31,063 nucleotides of DNA, taken from Paramacrobiotus richtersi. Its lineage: Eukaryota > Tardigrada > Eutardigrada > Parachela > Macrobiotidae. The position numbers were made by a program, and so were the translations under genes. Each line of letters begins with the position of its first letter. Positions within the stretch are counted from its first letter, which is position 1. A model generated the notes under the pieces. The model was not told the DNA's origin. It saw only the letters and a program-made list of their open reading frames with translations, and did no database searches. The stretch covers positions 1-31,063 of the forward strand of contig JAQGAU010000323.1 of the NCBI GenBank assembly GCA_034698045.1, written 5' to 3'. Positions 1 to 11,157 of this stretch are shown here, in pieces.

Positions 1-1172
1 TTAAGCTGAGGATTCGCCAGCACAGGTTGACATTTTGGTTCGATTCCTAAATATGAAATATCATTACTTGTTTTACTCGTCGGAACTTGGTAGCTGAGAG
101 GATGAATGATGCCGGTAGTCAGCGCAACGGGAAAGATACCAGGGAACGGTCCGGCCCGCTCGTAACCCGGTACGAACTTAAGAAGCACAAAAAGTTTGGA
201 GACAATTCCCATCATTTCCAACTGAAGATCATCGGAGTAGGCGGAAAGTACCGGCGTGACCTTCTTAAGCAATGGTGCTGCATCGTCGCAGTTTCCAGTC
301 TCCAGTTTGATGAGATATCGCTTGGTCAGCTTATCAGAAAGACTAGCATGGCATATACTTTCGATTGCCGTAGGTTGCAGCCAGTGCTCCACTTGCAGAT
401 GCGACGTTCTGAAAGAAACACGCCAAACATTAAGCGCAAAAAGGTGATTTGTTTACTGCTGCCATACAACTGTCACGGTTCGTCGGGTTTTCACTGAACA
501 ACGATACGATATTGAATAATAAACATTTTTGTACCTCCATTCTTTCCAGCTGTTGTAGCGATCGTGAATAAACTGCCAGTACTTTGCTATCCAGGTGTAA
601 ATATCAGTTTCAGTTTTCTCTTTCAGACCAACGCCACTCGTTTCTAGCTTTACTTTCAGTGCGGATAGGTGCAGAAATGCAAGCGGAACGGTTAGTACGA
701 AAGTCTGGGCCGCTTCCGGACTGTTACCCAGCTTTGTGGAAATGTATTCACAGTCCGTTAAAAAAAGACGCAACGTCATTTCACGCCCTTCATTAGTTGC
801 AAGACCCTCGTTTGCTGTGTAGGCTTGATAATCCACAAGTTTCGCAAGTAAAGCTTTTGCGTCGTACTGCACTACCGTCGAAAATGCTCTGGAGGATGTG
901 TTGACAAGCCGTTTTGACTGGTCCGATAGCTGTTGGAAAATGTCTTGTTTGCCAGAAGGAAAAAACACCGGGAGCAAATCAAGAAAAGCAGAACTGTTTC
1001 CTGGAGATTGTTCCAGTTTGGCAATGAATCCGGCCATGCTGGCTTCCCAGTCACTTGTTGGAATTGACGCTCCACCATCGTTTGTGATTCGATAAACTTC
1101 CTGTGAACTGGCTGTCACCACAGACCACAAACCGATTACCACTAATGACAGTGTTCCAAGAACGTTTGGCAT
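1..1172 (-). CDS. Secreted endotoxin-N-like/lectin protein, copy 1 (5' part, open to window edge)
   Basis: This is the best preserved of four paralogues. The ATG at 1172-1170 begins a clear signal peptide (hydrophobic core, then TASSQ). Exon 1 runs 1172-535 and the donor reads GGAG|GTAC. The intron is 534-409, the acceptor is TTTCTTTCAG, and exon 2 (408-1) stays open to the window edge. The phase (2 bases carried over) is correct. Exon 1 encodes about 190 residues of predicted amphipathic helices. Their pattern resembles helices 4-7 of the delta-endotoxin N-terminal domain: LTVPLAFLHLSAL, then a segment rich in Tyr and Trp ending FIHDRYNSWKEW. Exon 2 adds more helix and a Pro-rich linker (AGPFPGIFP). 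The jacalin-like domain seen in copies 2 and 4 would lie beyond position 1. That this is a gene is well supported by paralogue conservation. The toxin-like fold is my inference from pattern only, and the function (defence, pore formation or glycan binding) is unknown. Confidence 0.72.
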
Positions 1173-1935
1173 TTTGTAGAGGTGGACGGTGTAATGTTGC
1201 TACATACACTGTATGGGGAATGTATTCTACATGATGTAAAAACTAGCCTTGGTTTCGTAAAGGCAAATTAATATCCCTGGAACAACGTACGCAAGGCAAC
1301 TAAGCAAAGTGTCCAAGACAGCCCATTTTGCCTGCGGCTGAACCAGATGTTTATCATTCAGGAACTGCTTTCTCGCAGATTTATTTCTTTCGTACGGGTA
1401 GCCTATCAGCTCGTAACCATGCCTTGTTCGACAACATTTACTTGCATGTTGTCACGATTCTCTTGCATGAACGCTGCGTGTACTGAACTGGTAAGGTGCT
1501 TATTTCATTTCTGTCCCTCGCGCACATAATACAGCTAATGATCTCATACTAGATTCGGTACAAAGTTTGGAATTGCTACGCAAAATATCTTGAGGGTTAA
1601 TTAGTTACACAATTCCAAGACAGCAAAACAACAGCCATACATCTCTCGGAACGGAAAAGCTGAAGAATATGATTAACTTGTAAGCCGATAGAGCTACGTA
1701 CAGCTACGGAGTTTCCGTCACCTACAGCTACAAGGGATCCCGCGCTGTAATCCGATTTTTGCTGCATGAAGTCTGACTGCGTTAGGTTATTCCTTTACTC
1801 CGTACTTGTCTTTGCAGGCCTCCAGCGACGAAACATTTTAACAATTGCGTATCATGTTAAATCGCACGTTAAATTTGTTCTGTTTGTTTGATTCGATCGA
1901 GAGCGGTATTGTTTAAATGTTACTGCAGTTCGTCG
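1173..1935. repeat. Shared upstream block of lectin copy 1
   Basis: There is no gene here. The stretch contains landmarks that recur upstream of every lectin copy, in the same order: GCCTGC(A/G)GCTGAACCAG (about 1330), TTGTTCGACAACATTT (about 1424), AAAATATCTTGAGGGTT (about 1583) and CGCGCTGTAATCCGA (about 1741). The part at about 1830-1880 (CATGTTAAATCGCACGTTAAA) also reappears at about 26985. Some of it is presumably the promoter of the minus-strand gene, but I see no convincing TATA box. Confidence 0.6.
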
Positions 1936-2084
1936 TATAATGCTAACAGCTGCAATTCGTAAAAGATGCAGGGCCATGGCTAGTGGGTACATCGTTGTGA
2001 GCATACCTAAGTGCTTGTACATCTGTACAGTTGCAGATGGGAAACCAAAATACACATTTTCACACCGGAAGGCAACTGTGCACC

Positions 2085-2900
2085 TATGGCTAGATCCGTA
2101 CACCACAGCTTTTTTGGACGCGTTTTTTCGACATTGTATTCCAAGTATTCTACCGTTTTCCGTCAGTATTCTACGTGTATTCCGCTTTATAATACTGTAT
2201 TCTGCCGAGTGCGCCAGTATTCTTATAGTATTCCGCTTGTATTTCTTACAGTTAGTTTATGTTCTTACACAATAAAATGGGGAATACACGCAGAATACCT
2301 GGCGAATACGGGCGAAATACGTACAGAATACGGACAGAATACGTAGAATACGTACACATGCCATTTTCCCGCTGCATTAGTTAATAACTGATTGTGGTTG
2401 GCCTTCCGTATTCTCCGTATTCTGTCCGTATTCTGCAAGTATTCCCCTTGTATTCTTTCCGTATTACTTGTGTATTCCGCGGTTTTTTACATCTTGTTCT
2501 GGTACAATGTGCGTTTTCTCCGTATTGATCTTTTATTCTTTCAGTATTCATCTTGTATTCCGTTTGCTAGTTCATTTATTTCTTCTTTTCTTTACTTATT
2601 TAATTTTTCTTAGTTGACTATTTGTACTGTTGAATACGTATGGAATACAAGCAGAATACGGAAGATTACTAAGGAATACGTACGGAACACCGAAGTCGCT
2701 TAATAAACTAATAAAGAATACAAGCGGAATACGCAGAGAATACGGGTGGAATGCGGGAGAATACGTACAGAATACCAAACGTACATTACATAATACGGAA
2801 GAATACAATCCGAATACTGGGAGAATACCTGCGGAATACGAGGAATACAGAGCCCGGAAAAATGCGTCCAGAAAAGCTGTGGTGTACGGATCTAGCCATA
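2085..2900. mobile_element. Foldback element built of 11-bp GAATAC repeats
   Basis: The ends at 2085-2143 and 2842-2900 are inverted repeats of about 58 bp and about 90% identity, both starting TATGGCTAGATCCGTACACC. Inside are four arms of a short repeat in alternating orientation: GTATTC at about 2138-2250, GAATAC at about 2281-2350, GTATTC at about 2407-2485 and GAATAC at about 2632-2850. The unit is GAATAC plus about 5 variable bases, giving an 11-bp period, so the element could fold into two long hairpins. Just outside each end is a direct repeat of 21 bp (ACACCGGAAGGCAACTGTGC plus A, at 2062-2082 and 2904-2924), separated from the inverted repeats by 2 and 3 bases. No transposase is visible. 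It is probably a non-autonomous foldback or MITE-like element; the family is not recognised. Confidence 0.75.
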
Positions 2901-2924
2901 TCTACACCGGAAGGCAACTGTGCA

Positions 2925-4117
2925 TGTGTTCTCTTAAAAAGATGAAATAAGCCATGCGCAGCGCAGGGCAAGCTAAAGAGTTTGAAAAAGGAATGATGAC
3001 AGTTGGCGTAATTAATCTTTAGCCTACCGCAATGTTAGGTTGTATTGCACTGCTAGACTTTCGCACAATTTCCTTCAACGCGATCCCCAAGGTTTTGATC
3101 CTAAACGGTACTTTGGCTGATGTTTCGGAAGCATGAGTCGTCTTTAATGACCTGACATCAGTCTGTGAAGACGGCTGTCTTTAACGTAATGAAGAAGATC
3201 TTTCTGTGAAACATTGTTTAAAGGTCGCTTGGCGTCTTTAACGCAAAACAGCTGTACCCTTTGATGGGCCTCGCACTCCTTGAATCGACAGTACCTGCTG
3301 CATGTTATGCCAGATTTAAGATATCTGGTAACGCCTGGCTGGCTTATGACCTACGTTGAAGGGCGGGAACTCGAGTTTAGCATGCAAGCAGCCAACAACA
3401 GCACTACAACGGCACAACCACAAGGCACCGAAGGCAGCACAACCGCATGGTAAATACAGCGAAAGGACTGCGATATTCGCAAGCGAAGGCTGAATCTGAA
3501 CTTGCTTTTTGTTGGGAAGCTAAGCGCTGTGTTCTACAAATCAGTCTAAATTTTTAACTCAAATGAGCCGTCTGTTGGATTAGTACCATGGGTCAAGTAC
3601 TGCTGCGTGACTTTCCGGACTCTGTCTCGATGGATACTGTTTCTGCTCGACGCTTACGAAGTCCAGTCAACCAGGCTCGACATTTACGGAGTTCGGTTAT
3701 TTGTACCTCACAGCTTACTGGGGCCGACATGACTCGAAACATGTATACTGAGCGCCGTAGCATTTTTAGAAGGTATGTATAGTGCAGTGATCCCAGTAGG
3801 AGACAGCAAAAGCGGATCTATGCAAAGACAAATAATTATTACGTTGAGCAGCAGTGTTACTATCTAAGCTCAAATTCGTACAAAACTACCATATCGGCAA
3901 TGGTTTAATAAATATCATCCGTATCCAGCTGCTGACAGCTGTCGGTAAGTGGCCTGCGCTATCTGTATATGCACTTAGTACTTCATTTTCCAGACTCGAT
4001 TGCTTCGCAAAGTCAAAATTGCTGAGTTGCCCCTTCTTCGTAACGGTAAAACAATCATGTTACATCGCATGCCTGTGACATAACCAGTTACTGTTTTACA
4101 TAAGTGATCTTTTCATA
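2925..4117. other. Intergenic, no gene recognised
   Basis: Short open frames here have no domain, no consistent ATG and no paralogue. A loosely repeated CTGTCTTTAACG-like phrase occurs at about 3176 and about 3230, and again at about 28328. I see nothing else that I can support. Confidence 0.5.
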
Positions 4118-5781
4118 ATGGAACTTCCTGGAATGCAAAGTAGCTGCGCAGATCCCCCTTGCTCATTCACGACAGGAGACGTTGTGATCACCTGCGAACC
4201 ATGGGTCTGGTCCTTCCTCTACAAAGCCACAAAACCATGTGTGCGCAATGTTTTAAGGAATCGAAAAATCTGCGAACTTGTTCGATCTGTAAATTTTATC
4301 GTTATTGCGATACAAAATGTCAGGTTAGTCATACCGAAAGAATGTTGAAAGTATTCAATCAGCATACTTGAATAGCGTTTCCGTGTTAGGCTATCAACTG
4401 GAAAAGGGAGCACAAGCACGAATGCGACATGCTGAAAAAGATCCAAGTGAATATTCTGAACAACAATCGGAATTTCGAGCACGAATGCTACCGGGCAACG
4501 TGCGGCGAATTTTGATGTTTAACAGCAGAGATCATCATGGCAAAGATCATCAACATGCTCACGGTATGGTTCTGAGCATACAGCTACAGATATGTACACA
4601 CATCTAAGTTTACTCAGCTTGCAGTGTTTTTTCTCACAGAGAACTAGGAAAGATGCAGAACCAGAATCCGGCGGTAAAATGGATACAACGGAGATGTTGA
4701 ATTCGTTTATCCTTCGAACCCTAACTACGACAATTTAGAGTAAGTTTCGTGGGGCATGCCAGTACAACAGACCGTTGCAAACTTGCCGTTGAGATGTGGT
4801 TACATACAGTACTCGAATTCACCTAGCTTTACTGTATACTGCCGGACGCATCAATCTGTGAGCTGATTTGGCCGGCGAATCAGACCGAGCGCATCCCAGA
4901 CTTCCATACGCTGGTCAAAAGGGTTTATTACAATGTTTTTCCAATCTTCGATCAAACCGAGAAGACCCATATGATTGGAGCGGAATTTTCCCGACGGCCT
5001 GACTCCGGTGTTCTTGGATACCAGTGTGACCATGAATCGGCGAGGTCGCACGCTCATGGTTCACGCGACTGGGGATATTCCAGTCCACAACGGCTTGAAA
5101 CATGTAAGTATCAGGAGCTATACATTTCCATGCAGAAAGGAGGAAGCAATACTCAGTTTAAATTGCCGTACGTTTGGTTTATTGAAGAAAGGAGTATTTG
5201 TTCAGTGAAAACTGGCAGAAGGGGAAATAATTTTGGTACTTGTAGCTGCGACAGAATGAGTTAATGGTCGGCGCCCATGTACAACCGATGAGGGAACGGC
5301 GTTCGAAATTTGAGGCCTTATTTTATCGGCGGGCTTGCACTTGCCGGAAATGCACCCTTGAATATGTAAGTCGAAATTTCCGTAGAACAGTCTATAGTTA
5401 AAAAATGGCGATTACCTGCGACAGTCCATCGTTGTATAATTAATCTGTATTCAGAATGCCGAGATGAATCCGCTGAAGTGTTCGACAAAAGAATGCGCTA
5501 AACGCATTCCCAGCGATAAATGAGCGCGTAGTCCTTGTCCGCAGCGTGGTGCCATCAACGAAGACCAGCTAATGAAGTACCAACTGATCGCAATAAAGCA
5601 CGAGCAGGCCTTGGTTGAGCCGCGCAATTCGCAGCATCGATACAACATCTTGTCGATGTTGGACAGCGCGAATATCGTCCATCGAGAAGCGCACATCCGT
5701 TATATGTGTTGCACATACTTGCTGGATTTCCTTACAAATCAGAGACGATTCGACGAAGCATGGACTTGCCTTGTGATGTGA
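4118..5781 (+). pseudogene. SMYD-like MYND/SET gene, broken copy
   Basis: SMYD proteins are SET-domain lysine methyltransferases interrupted by a MYND zinc finger. The MYND finger is readable across a 66-bp intron (4324-4389): CAQC, CSIC, YCDTKC, then W-x3-H-x3-EC. Further exons are about 4640-4739, 4863-5103, 5246-5365 (post-SET cysteines, ACTCRKC) and 5455-5781 (helical C-terminal region). Most junctions have clean GT-AG sites. Lesions are a frame change in the N-terminal part (about 4200, between GDVVITCEPW and the finger), an in-frame TGA in exon 2 (about 4513), a frameshift in the SET exon (about 4980), a TGA in the 5455 exon where the paralogue has Arg, and a truncated end with no final exon. 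The paralogue at 29251-30826 supports the exon map. I am confident about the family and fairly confident that the copy is dead. Confidence 0.75.
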
Positions 5782-5934
5782 CTAGTTGTTCACGGTAATA
5801 TGACTAACATTACTACAGACAATTGTGCCGAAAACCTCGGGAATAGTTCATATTTTGTCAGTTTTGTCACGCTGCATGGATCTTTCGAGCTCGTTAAATG
5901 AAACACCGTTGGTTGTAGCGTACTGTATCCTCCC

Positions 5935-6247
5935 AGGCCACATATTCAAAAAAGTCTGAAAACGTTCATATAAACACAAAGCCACCCCATTAACTTTAAA
6001 AAAAATTTCTGGCTGCTGTGAAGCAGCGGGGCACCTTGGGGGTAGTTCTGTATCGCAATGTATATTGTGTCCAGTAAACAGTACCGTGCATGTATGCAAA
6101 CCGTACATCCAGACCGGCCATGTTTGTGGGCGGTTGGCACAGCATACATGGTACGCTTCACAGCAGCCAAAAATATTTTTGTCGAGTTCATGGGGTCCCT
6201 TTGTCTACATACAAGTTTTCAGAATTTTTTGAATATGGGGCCCGGGA
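5935..6247. repeat. Large imperfect inverted repeat (hairpin)
   Basis: The left arm (about 5935-6023) and right arm (about 6158-6247) are inverted repeats of about 90 bp and roughly 75-80% identity, separated by about 135 bp. The inner stem is exact (GGCTGCTGTGAAGC against GCTTCACAGCAGCC) and the outer part carries CATATTCAAAAAA against TTTTTTGAATATG. No coding function is seen. It could be an old non-autonomous DNA element or an inverted duplication. Confidence 0.65.
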
Positions 6248-6865
6248 CAGGTCCATTGTCAGTGCCGTCAATAGAACTGGTAATCAAAACAACCACATTT
6301 CTAATTTCGTGAATGACAAACTGCATAATGTCGTTCGGTTATCCCGATGTCAGCCAGATCAGCATAAAACAATGTCCCTGTGACGGCAAAATCTGGAAAT
6401 AACGTTTGTTTCTGGGCTGTTTAATGCATTAATTGTTTGTATCTGTGCTATTTTGGCTGTTGTTTCGTATATGTATATACAGTACTGTCTATACAAAGAT
6501 TTATTACACCGATTTCGCATGCCGCATTCCTGTGGGCACATAGCAAAAGCAGAAAACCAGTGCTCGTAAAAACTTGGCATTTTGTGATTGCACCGTTGTA
6601 ATTTGCAACATAAGAGAACGTAAAGAGATTACATTGACAAAAGAAACGCACATTCGCACCCAACGCAGAGCTCAAGGTACGCAGCTCTTTGCAGAGCTAG
6701 ATATATCCAGCAACAAGATTCATAACGCGCTTTCCAGAATTTTTTCTTGCGGCTCAACAGTCAGACTCATAATTATAACATGTTCAACGTCATTTACAGG
6801 GGCCGCGCTTTTCCATATTACTCTCATCAGCCAACCAACCCGTGAGGCCCTGACCCAACAATAAC
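6248..6865. other. 3' flank of lectin copy 2
   Basis: No gene is recognised. The phrase GTTGTAATTTG then ACATA then GAGAACGTAAAGA (about 6593-6630) recurs downstream of lectin copy 3 at about 15520-15550, so the duplication extends past the gene's 3' end. At about 6768-6800 there is also a resemblance to the upstream block of the lectin genes (CATAATTATAACATGTTCAACG; compare about 9163), possibly a remnant of a duplication junction. Confidence 0.45.
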
Positions 6866-8932
6866 TCAGTAGGGCCACACTAGTACCATTTCATCAAACT
6901 GATCCTGAGCGGCGTAGACGTCTTTCGGCTTGTCTGTACCCATCAAAACAAGAAACCGGTCTAACGCCGCGGTGGTGTCAAATGGTGTGGTTGTGACCCC
7001 GCTGACCTTGTAAGCAATCTGTCGGACACTATTCCCGTTGACGTTTACCGGCATGGGCAAATAGGTGCTATCACCCTTGACCAGGAGCTGCACTTCGGTA
7101 ACGCTGGGTCCCAGGGCAGTCAGTCAGTTCGGGTTGAGTACTTCTTCCATGACACGATCCCGTTGGCGTTTTGTGTCGGCCACTACGGCAACGATGTGGT
7201 CCATGGTGAAGGGTCCAGCGGGGACGATCAATGTAGTTCGAGTGGTACCTTGAAACGTTCCTCCGGTGGTTGCCTGTTCTGGGACCGCTGAATTATTAAC
7301 CGGAATGACGGCCCGGGTTGCGTTCACCGGTAATGCTTGATATATTTTAAGGCCTTGTGCCATTGGCTCTGGTATTTTTGATGAGGCATTACTGAGCTCG
7401 AAAGACACCCTGAACGATACCACAGCAGGACGATTGTAGGCACCTTCCGACTGGACCGCACACACGGCGATGTTTGATATACAGTAGAGCAAAGGTGCCG
7501 TTGTGAATACAGTGAGGTCCGCCCATTTATTCTTGTCGCCGATACCCACAGATCGGTCGTCACGGGACGTAAAGGTCAAAGATGTTATGACGTTCTTCGT
7601 GCTGCTCAACTTCCACCGAATGGATGCTAAGCACCGACCAGTATTTGGAACAAACGACATCGATTCGGGCGCTGCCCCGTTTTGGTTTACCTGAAACGGG
7701 TCATCGCCGTTTTCGTACTGCACTTGCATCCCATCCAGCCAACCCCATTGACGAACGGTTATGTTAGTAATTCCTCTAAGCTGAGGATTCGCCAGCACAG
7801 GTTGACATTCTGGTTCGATTCCTAAATATGAAATATCATTACGTGTTTTACTCGTCGGAACTTGGTAACTGAGAGGATGAATGACGCCAGAAGTCAGTGG
7901 CACTGGAAAGATACCAGGGAACGGTCCGGCACGCTCGTATGAACTTATGAAGCACAAAAAGTTTGGAGACGATTCCCATCATTTCGAACTGAAGATCGTA
8001 GGAGTAAACGGAAAGTACCGGTGTGACCTTTTTAAGCAATGGCTTTGGATCATCACAGTTTCCAGTCTCCAGTTTGATGAGATAATGCTTGCTAAGCAAG
8101 ACTAGCATGGCATATGCTCTCGATTGCTTTTCTTTTCTCGTGGGTTGCAACCAGTGCTCCACTTGCAGCTGCGACGATCTGAAAGAAACACGCTAAGAAA
8201 TAAGCGTTACAAGTTGATTTGTTTACTGCTGCCATACAAGTATCATGCTTCGTAGAGTTTGCACTGACAACGATACGATATCAAATAACAAACATTTTTG
8301 TACTTCCATTCCTTCCAGCTGTTGTAGCGATCGTGGATAAACTGCCAATACTTTGCTATCCAGGTGTAAATTTCAGTTTTAGTTTTCTCTTTCAGACCAA
8401 CACCACTCTTATCTAGCTTTTCTTTCAATGCGGACAGGTGCAAAAATGCAAGCGGAACGGTTAGTACGAAAGTCTGGGCCGCTTCCGGACTGTTACCCAG
8501 TTTTGTGAAAATGTATTCGCAATCCGTTAAAAAAAGACTCAACGTCCTTTCCCGGCCTTCATCAGTTGCAAAAATATCATCCGCGGTGTAGGCTTGATAA
8601 TCCACAAGTTTCGCAAGTAAAGCTTTTGCTTCGTACTGCACTACCGTTGAAAATGCTCTTGAGGATATGTTAACAAGTCGCTTTGACTGATCCGATAGCT
8701 GCTGGAAAATGTCTTGCTTGCCCGAAGGGAAAAACACCGGAAGCAGATCAAGAAAGACAGAACTGTTTCCTGAAGATTGTTCCAGTTTGTCAATAAATGC
8801 GGCCATGCTGGCTTCCCAGGCGCTCATTGGAATTGCCGCTCCACCATCGTTTGTGATTCGAGCTTCCTGGGAACTGGCTGAGGCCACACAGCAGAAGACC
8901 ACTGTTGCTAGTGTTCCACGGAAAGCTAGCAT
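6866..8932 (-). pseudogene. Secreted endotoxin-N-like/jacalin-like protein, copy 2
   Basis: This is nearly full length and defines the family's layout. The ATG is at 8932-8930, in line with copy 1; an upstream in-frame TTG at 8953 is not used as a start. Exon 1 is 8932-8304 (signal peptide ending SASSQ, helical module with FLHLSAL and RYNSWKEW). The intron is 8303-8179 and exon 2 starts at 8178. A jacalin-like segment lies at about 7770-7400: WLDGMQVQYENG, a long loop, ASIRWKLSSTKNVITSLTF, then SFRVSFELS. The tail continues through QLLVKGDSTYLPMPV and ends at 6866. Two lesions break it: an 8-bp deletion near 7939 relative to copies 1 and 4, which shifts the frame before AGPFPG, and an in-frame TGA at 7126-7124 followed by clearly homologous sequence. 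The helical-plus-beta-prism order recalls domains I and II of three-domain Cry proteins, which is inference only. Confidence 0.7.
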
Positions 8933-9450
8933 TTTCTGGATGTGTATTATCAAACGGTGTAGTATGCCGCTGTATGCTACATAAGAAATGCACTTCTAGA
9001 GAACATGGAACATCCGTTGGATAATGTAGATTCCCATACAAAACGAAACCCGCAACGCAACTCACAGCCTGCAGCTGAACCAGATATCATCAGCAAGGTA
9101 GTGCTTTTCTTACAGTTGATTTCTTTGTTCCGGTTAAACGGCCAACTGGTTCTGTACCTCATAATTATGACTTGCTCGACAGCATTTACAGGTGCCATAA
9201 CGCTCTTCCACGAAAGCTGTGCATACGGAGTTTGAATTGCTGCGTAAAAATATCTTGAGGGTTTATAGTTACACAATTCCAAGGTAGCAGACAACAATTT
9301 TTCATCTGTTAGTACTGAAAAACTTGTCGACCATAGGTCCGTGAGTAAGTCGGTACGCACATCTACGGAATTTGCGTCACCTGCATATGGCGCTGCGTTC
9401 AAGCTAATAAAAGCTTGAACGCAGCAGTTTTGTATACAGTTTTGGTGCGC
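8933..9450. repeat. Shared upstream block of lectin copy 2
   Basis: This stretch carries the same ordered landmarks as the other copies: GCCTGCAGCTGAACCAGAT (about 9067), TTGCTCGACAGCATTTACAGGTGC (about 9172), AAAAATATCTTGAGGGTTT (about 9246), TTACACAATTCCAAGG (about 9268) and GGAATTTGCGTCA (about 9367). There is no coding capacity. Confidence 0.6.
9392..9425. repeat. Perfect 14-bp hairpin
   Basis: GCTGCGTTCAAGCT (9392-9405) and AGCTTGAACGCAGC (9412-9425) are exact inverted repeats around the 6-base loop AATAAA. It sits where this upstream block stops matching the sister copies, so it may mark an insertion or a repair event. Confidence 0.7.
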
Positions 9451-11147
9451 TTCCATTGAGGCCTTTCTTCAGTGATGTCTTTGCCTCTTTTGCACGTTAT
9501 TTCGGTTGTCGTCTGAAGCGATTTAAAACAACGTTGTTTGATCTTCTTTCGAAAAAAGATACCTTACTTTACTTCAACCAAAGCAACTGTAATTTTTAGC
9601 CATGTAACATATCGTGGCAAATAATGCGACTCAGACATAACATGTCTAAGGGTCATTTCCACAACATATATTCCTTTGAGAACAGCAAAAACATTCCTAG
9701 AGCATTAAAGACAGAACAATATTGAAAGCAGCAGGAACTACATGGTACCGTATCAGCTGATTGATATCTCACCCGGAAATGTTTAGACCATTCTCGTGAC
9801 TTACGCCTCTAGTAATTTGCAATGAAATACATATACAACGGCATTAAAGCCGTTAAGGCTGTTGACCTTCCAGAAATGAATTCAGGCTCGCCTTGTTTTG
9901 ACTCGCCAACGTGCGTCATAAACCCTTTCGTGCTCTACGTGCCTCCAAAATGTGTGTGCATGCGTTCTGAAATCTTACTTCCGGCTACAATCTTTGTCGA
10001 TGTTAACGATAAACAACTATGCAATCGTAAGCAAATCGCGACAATAAGAACGGTGAAGATGGTGTCCGTGATAACGCAGAAGAACCGGAACCATCCTTTT
10101 TTACATTGTGGTGTTGGCGAACAGCAACCCAGTTGTCACTAATGATACCGAAAAGCTACCATATACAAAAAGCTTCTAGTAATATAACGCGTAAACTTTG
10201 ATATTCGTGTACTACTGTATCTGTTGTTGTGATTCACAACAACTTGTGAATAACTGTTCTTACAAGTTAGCAAGCAAAAGAATAAAGAATTCGCCAGTGA
10301 CTGTATATGATGTAATTTGATCGCGTTATCTTCCAGCGTTTCCGCCTTGTTACAAGTGCATTTATCCTTGTTTATAGTTAGCACTGGCCGCGCTGATGTT
10401 CGCGATGTGTTTAAAATTCAATGGCGACCGCACTTTTCAGTACGTGCATTACTTCCAGCGTAGTTTCCCATACACAACGAGCTGAGATTTCCACAGCTGC
10501 ATGTTATTCTTATTATTAATTGTTCTGTTTCCGCCTGTATGCACCTGCAGCATTAGCACGGATTGCATAATTATTGTAAACTTGTTGATCGACCGTATCA
10601 AGCCAGATATATGTAACTGGATTTAAACTGTCCAAGAGGTATGTAATAATAATGTAAATATTGTTACCAACAAAACTAAATGGAAGTTTTCTAGGCCGCA
10701 GCTGTAATCGATCTGAGCGTCGTTAAGTTATTTAAAGGTTATTAATGGACACTTCACTTTCGTGTGCTGCCCAGACGTATAATATAAAGGCTGGATTTAT
10801 TTAGCTTTATCATACGCTATATAGTTACAAACTGTTGAAAATCAAAGAGTAATTTTCCTACCGGCTCATTTTTGTGATTACTGAAATGCCAAGGTGTTTC
10901 AATGTGCCCAGGAGTCAGGAGCTTGCGCTAATTAAAAAAATCCGATAAAAGATTTCGTGAGGTAACAATTCGAACTCTTTGTAACCAACAGAAAAACAAA
11001 AACGTATCTGTTTAGGTATTGTACATAAATAACACCTGTTGCTATTCAACCGAAGCGAAGGTCCTTCATATTCCGCTCAAATGTGCTTTGTTTTGTGTAC
11101 GACTTCATCCGTCGATTACGACGAAATTAATAACATCACCTTTATGT
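9451..11147. other. Intergenic region upstream of the bZIP gene
   Basis: It is AT-rich and shows no recognised gene. An ATG-started open frame at 9822-10142 (106 codons) has no domain, signal peptide or paralogue and is not called. No mobile-element remnants are recognised. Confidence 0.5.
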
Positions 11148-11157
11148 ATGACGTCAT
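11148..11157. promoter_or_regulatory. Palindromic CRE (ATGACGTCAT)
   Basis: This is a perfect 10-bp palindrome around TGACGTCA, the consensus site for CREB/ATF-class bZIP dimers. It lies about 400 bp upstream of the ATG of a bZIP gene whose basic region is ATF/Jun-like. Autoregulation is a reasonable inference but is not shown. Confidence 0.5.

Noticed and set aside
30..60. tRNA-like T-loop (GGTTCGATTCC)
   Set aside because: It lies in conserved lectin coding sequence, with no acceptor stem or anticodon arm.
2138..2850. CRISPR-like short direct repeats
   Set aside because: The core is only 6 bp with 5-bp spacers, in alternating orientation, in DNA with eukaryotic introns.
1940..2950. Several open frames with YT/EY-rich translations across the GAATAC arrays
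   Set aside because: They come from an 11-bp repeat, which is not a multiple of 3, and appear in all frames with no codon-level conservation.
4971..5264. Separate gene in the SMYD SET region
   Set aside because: It is the SET exon read through a frameshift and into the next intron.
7088..7126. A micro-intron removing the in-frame TGA of lectin copy 2
   Set aside because: GT and AG can be found about 36 bases apart, but that is shorter than any intron supported here, and the paralogue is coding across this stretch.
9822..10142. ATG-started 106-codon frame
   Set aside because: No domain, signal, repeat or paralogue; expected by chance in this length of DNA.
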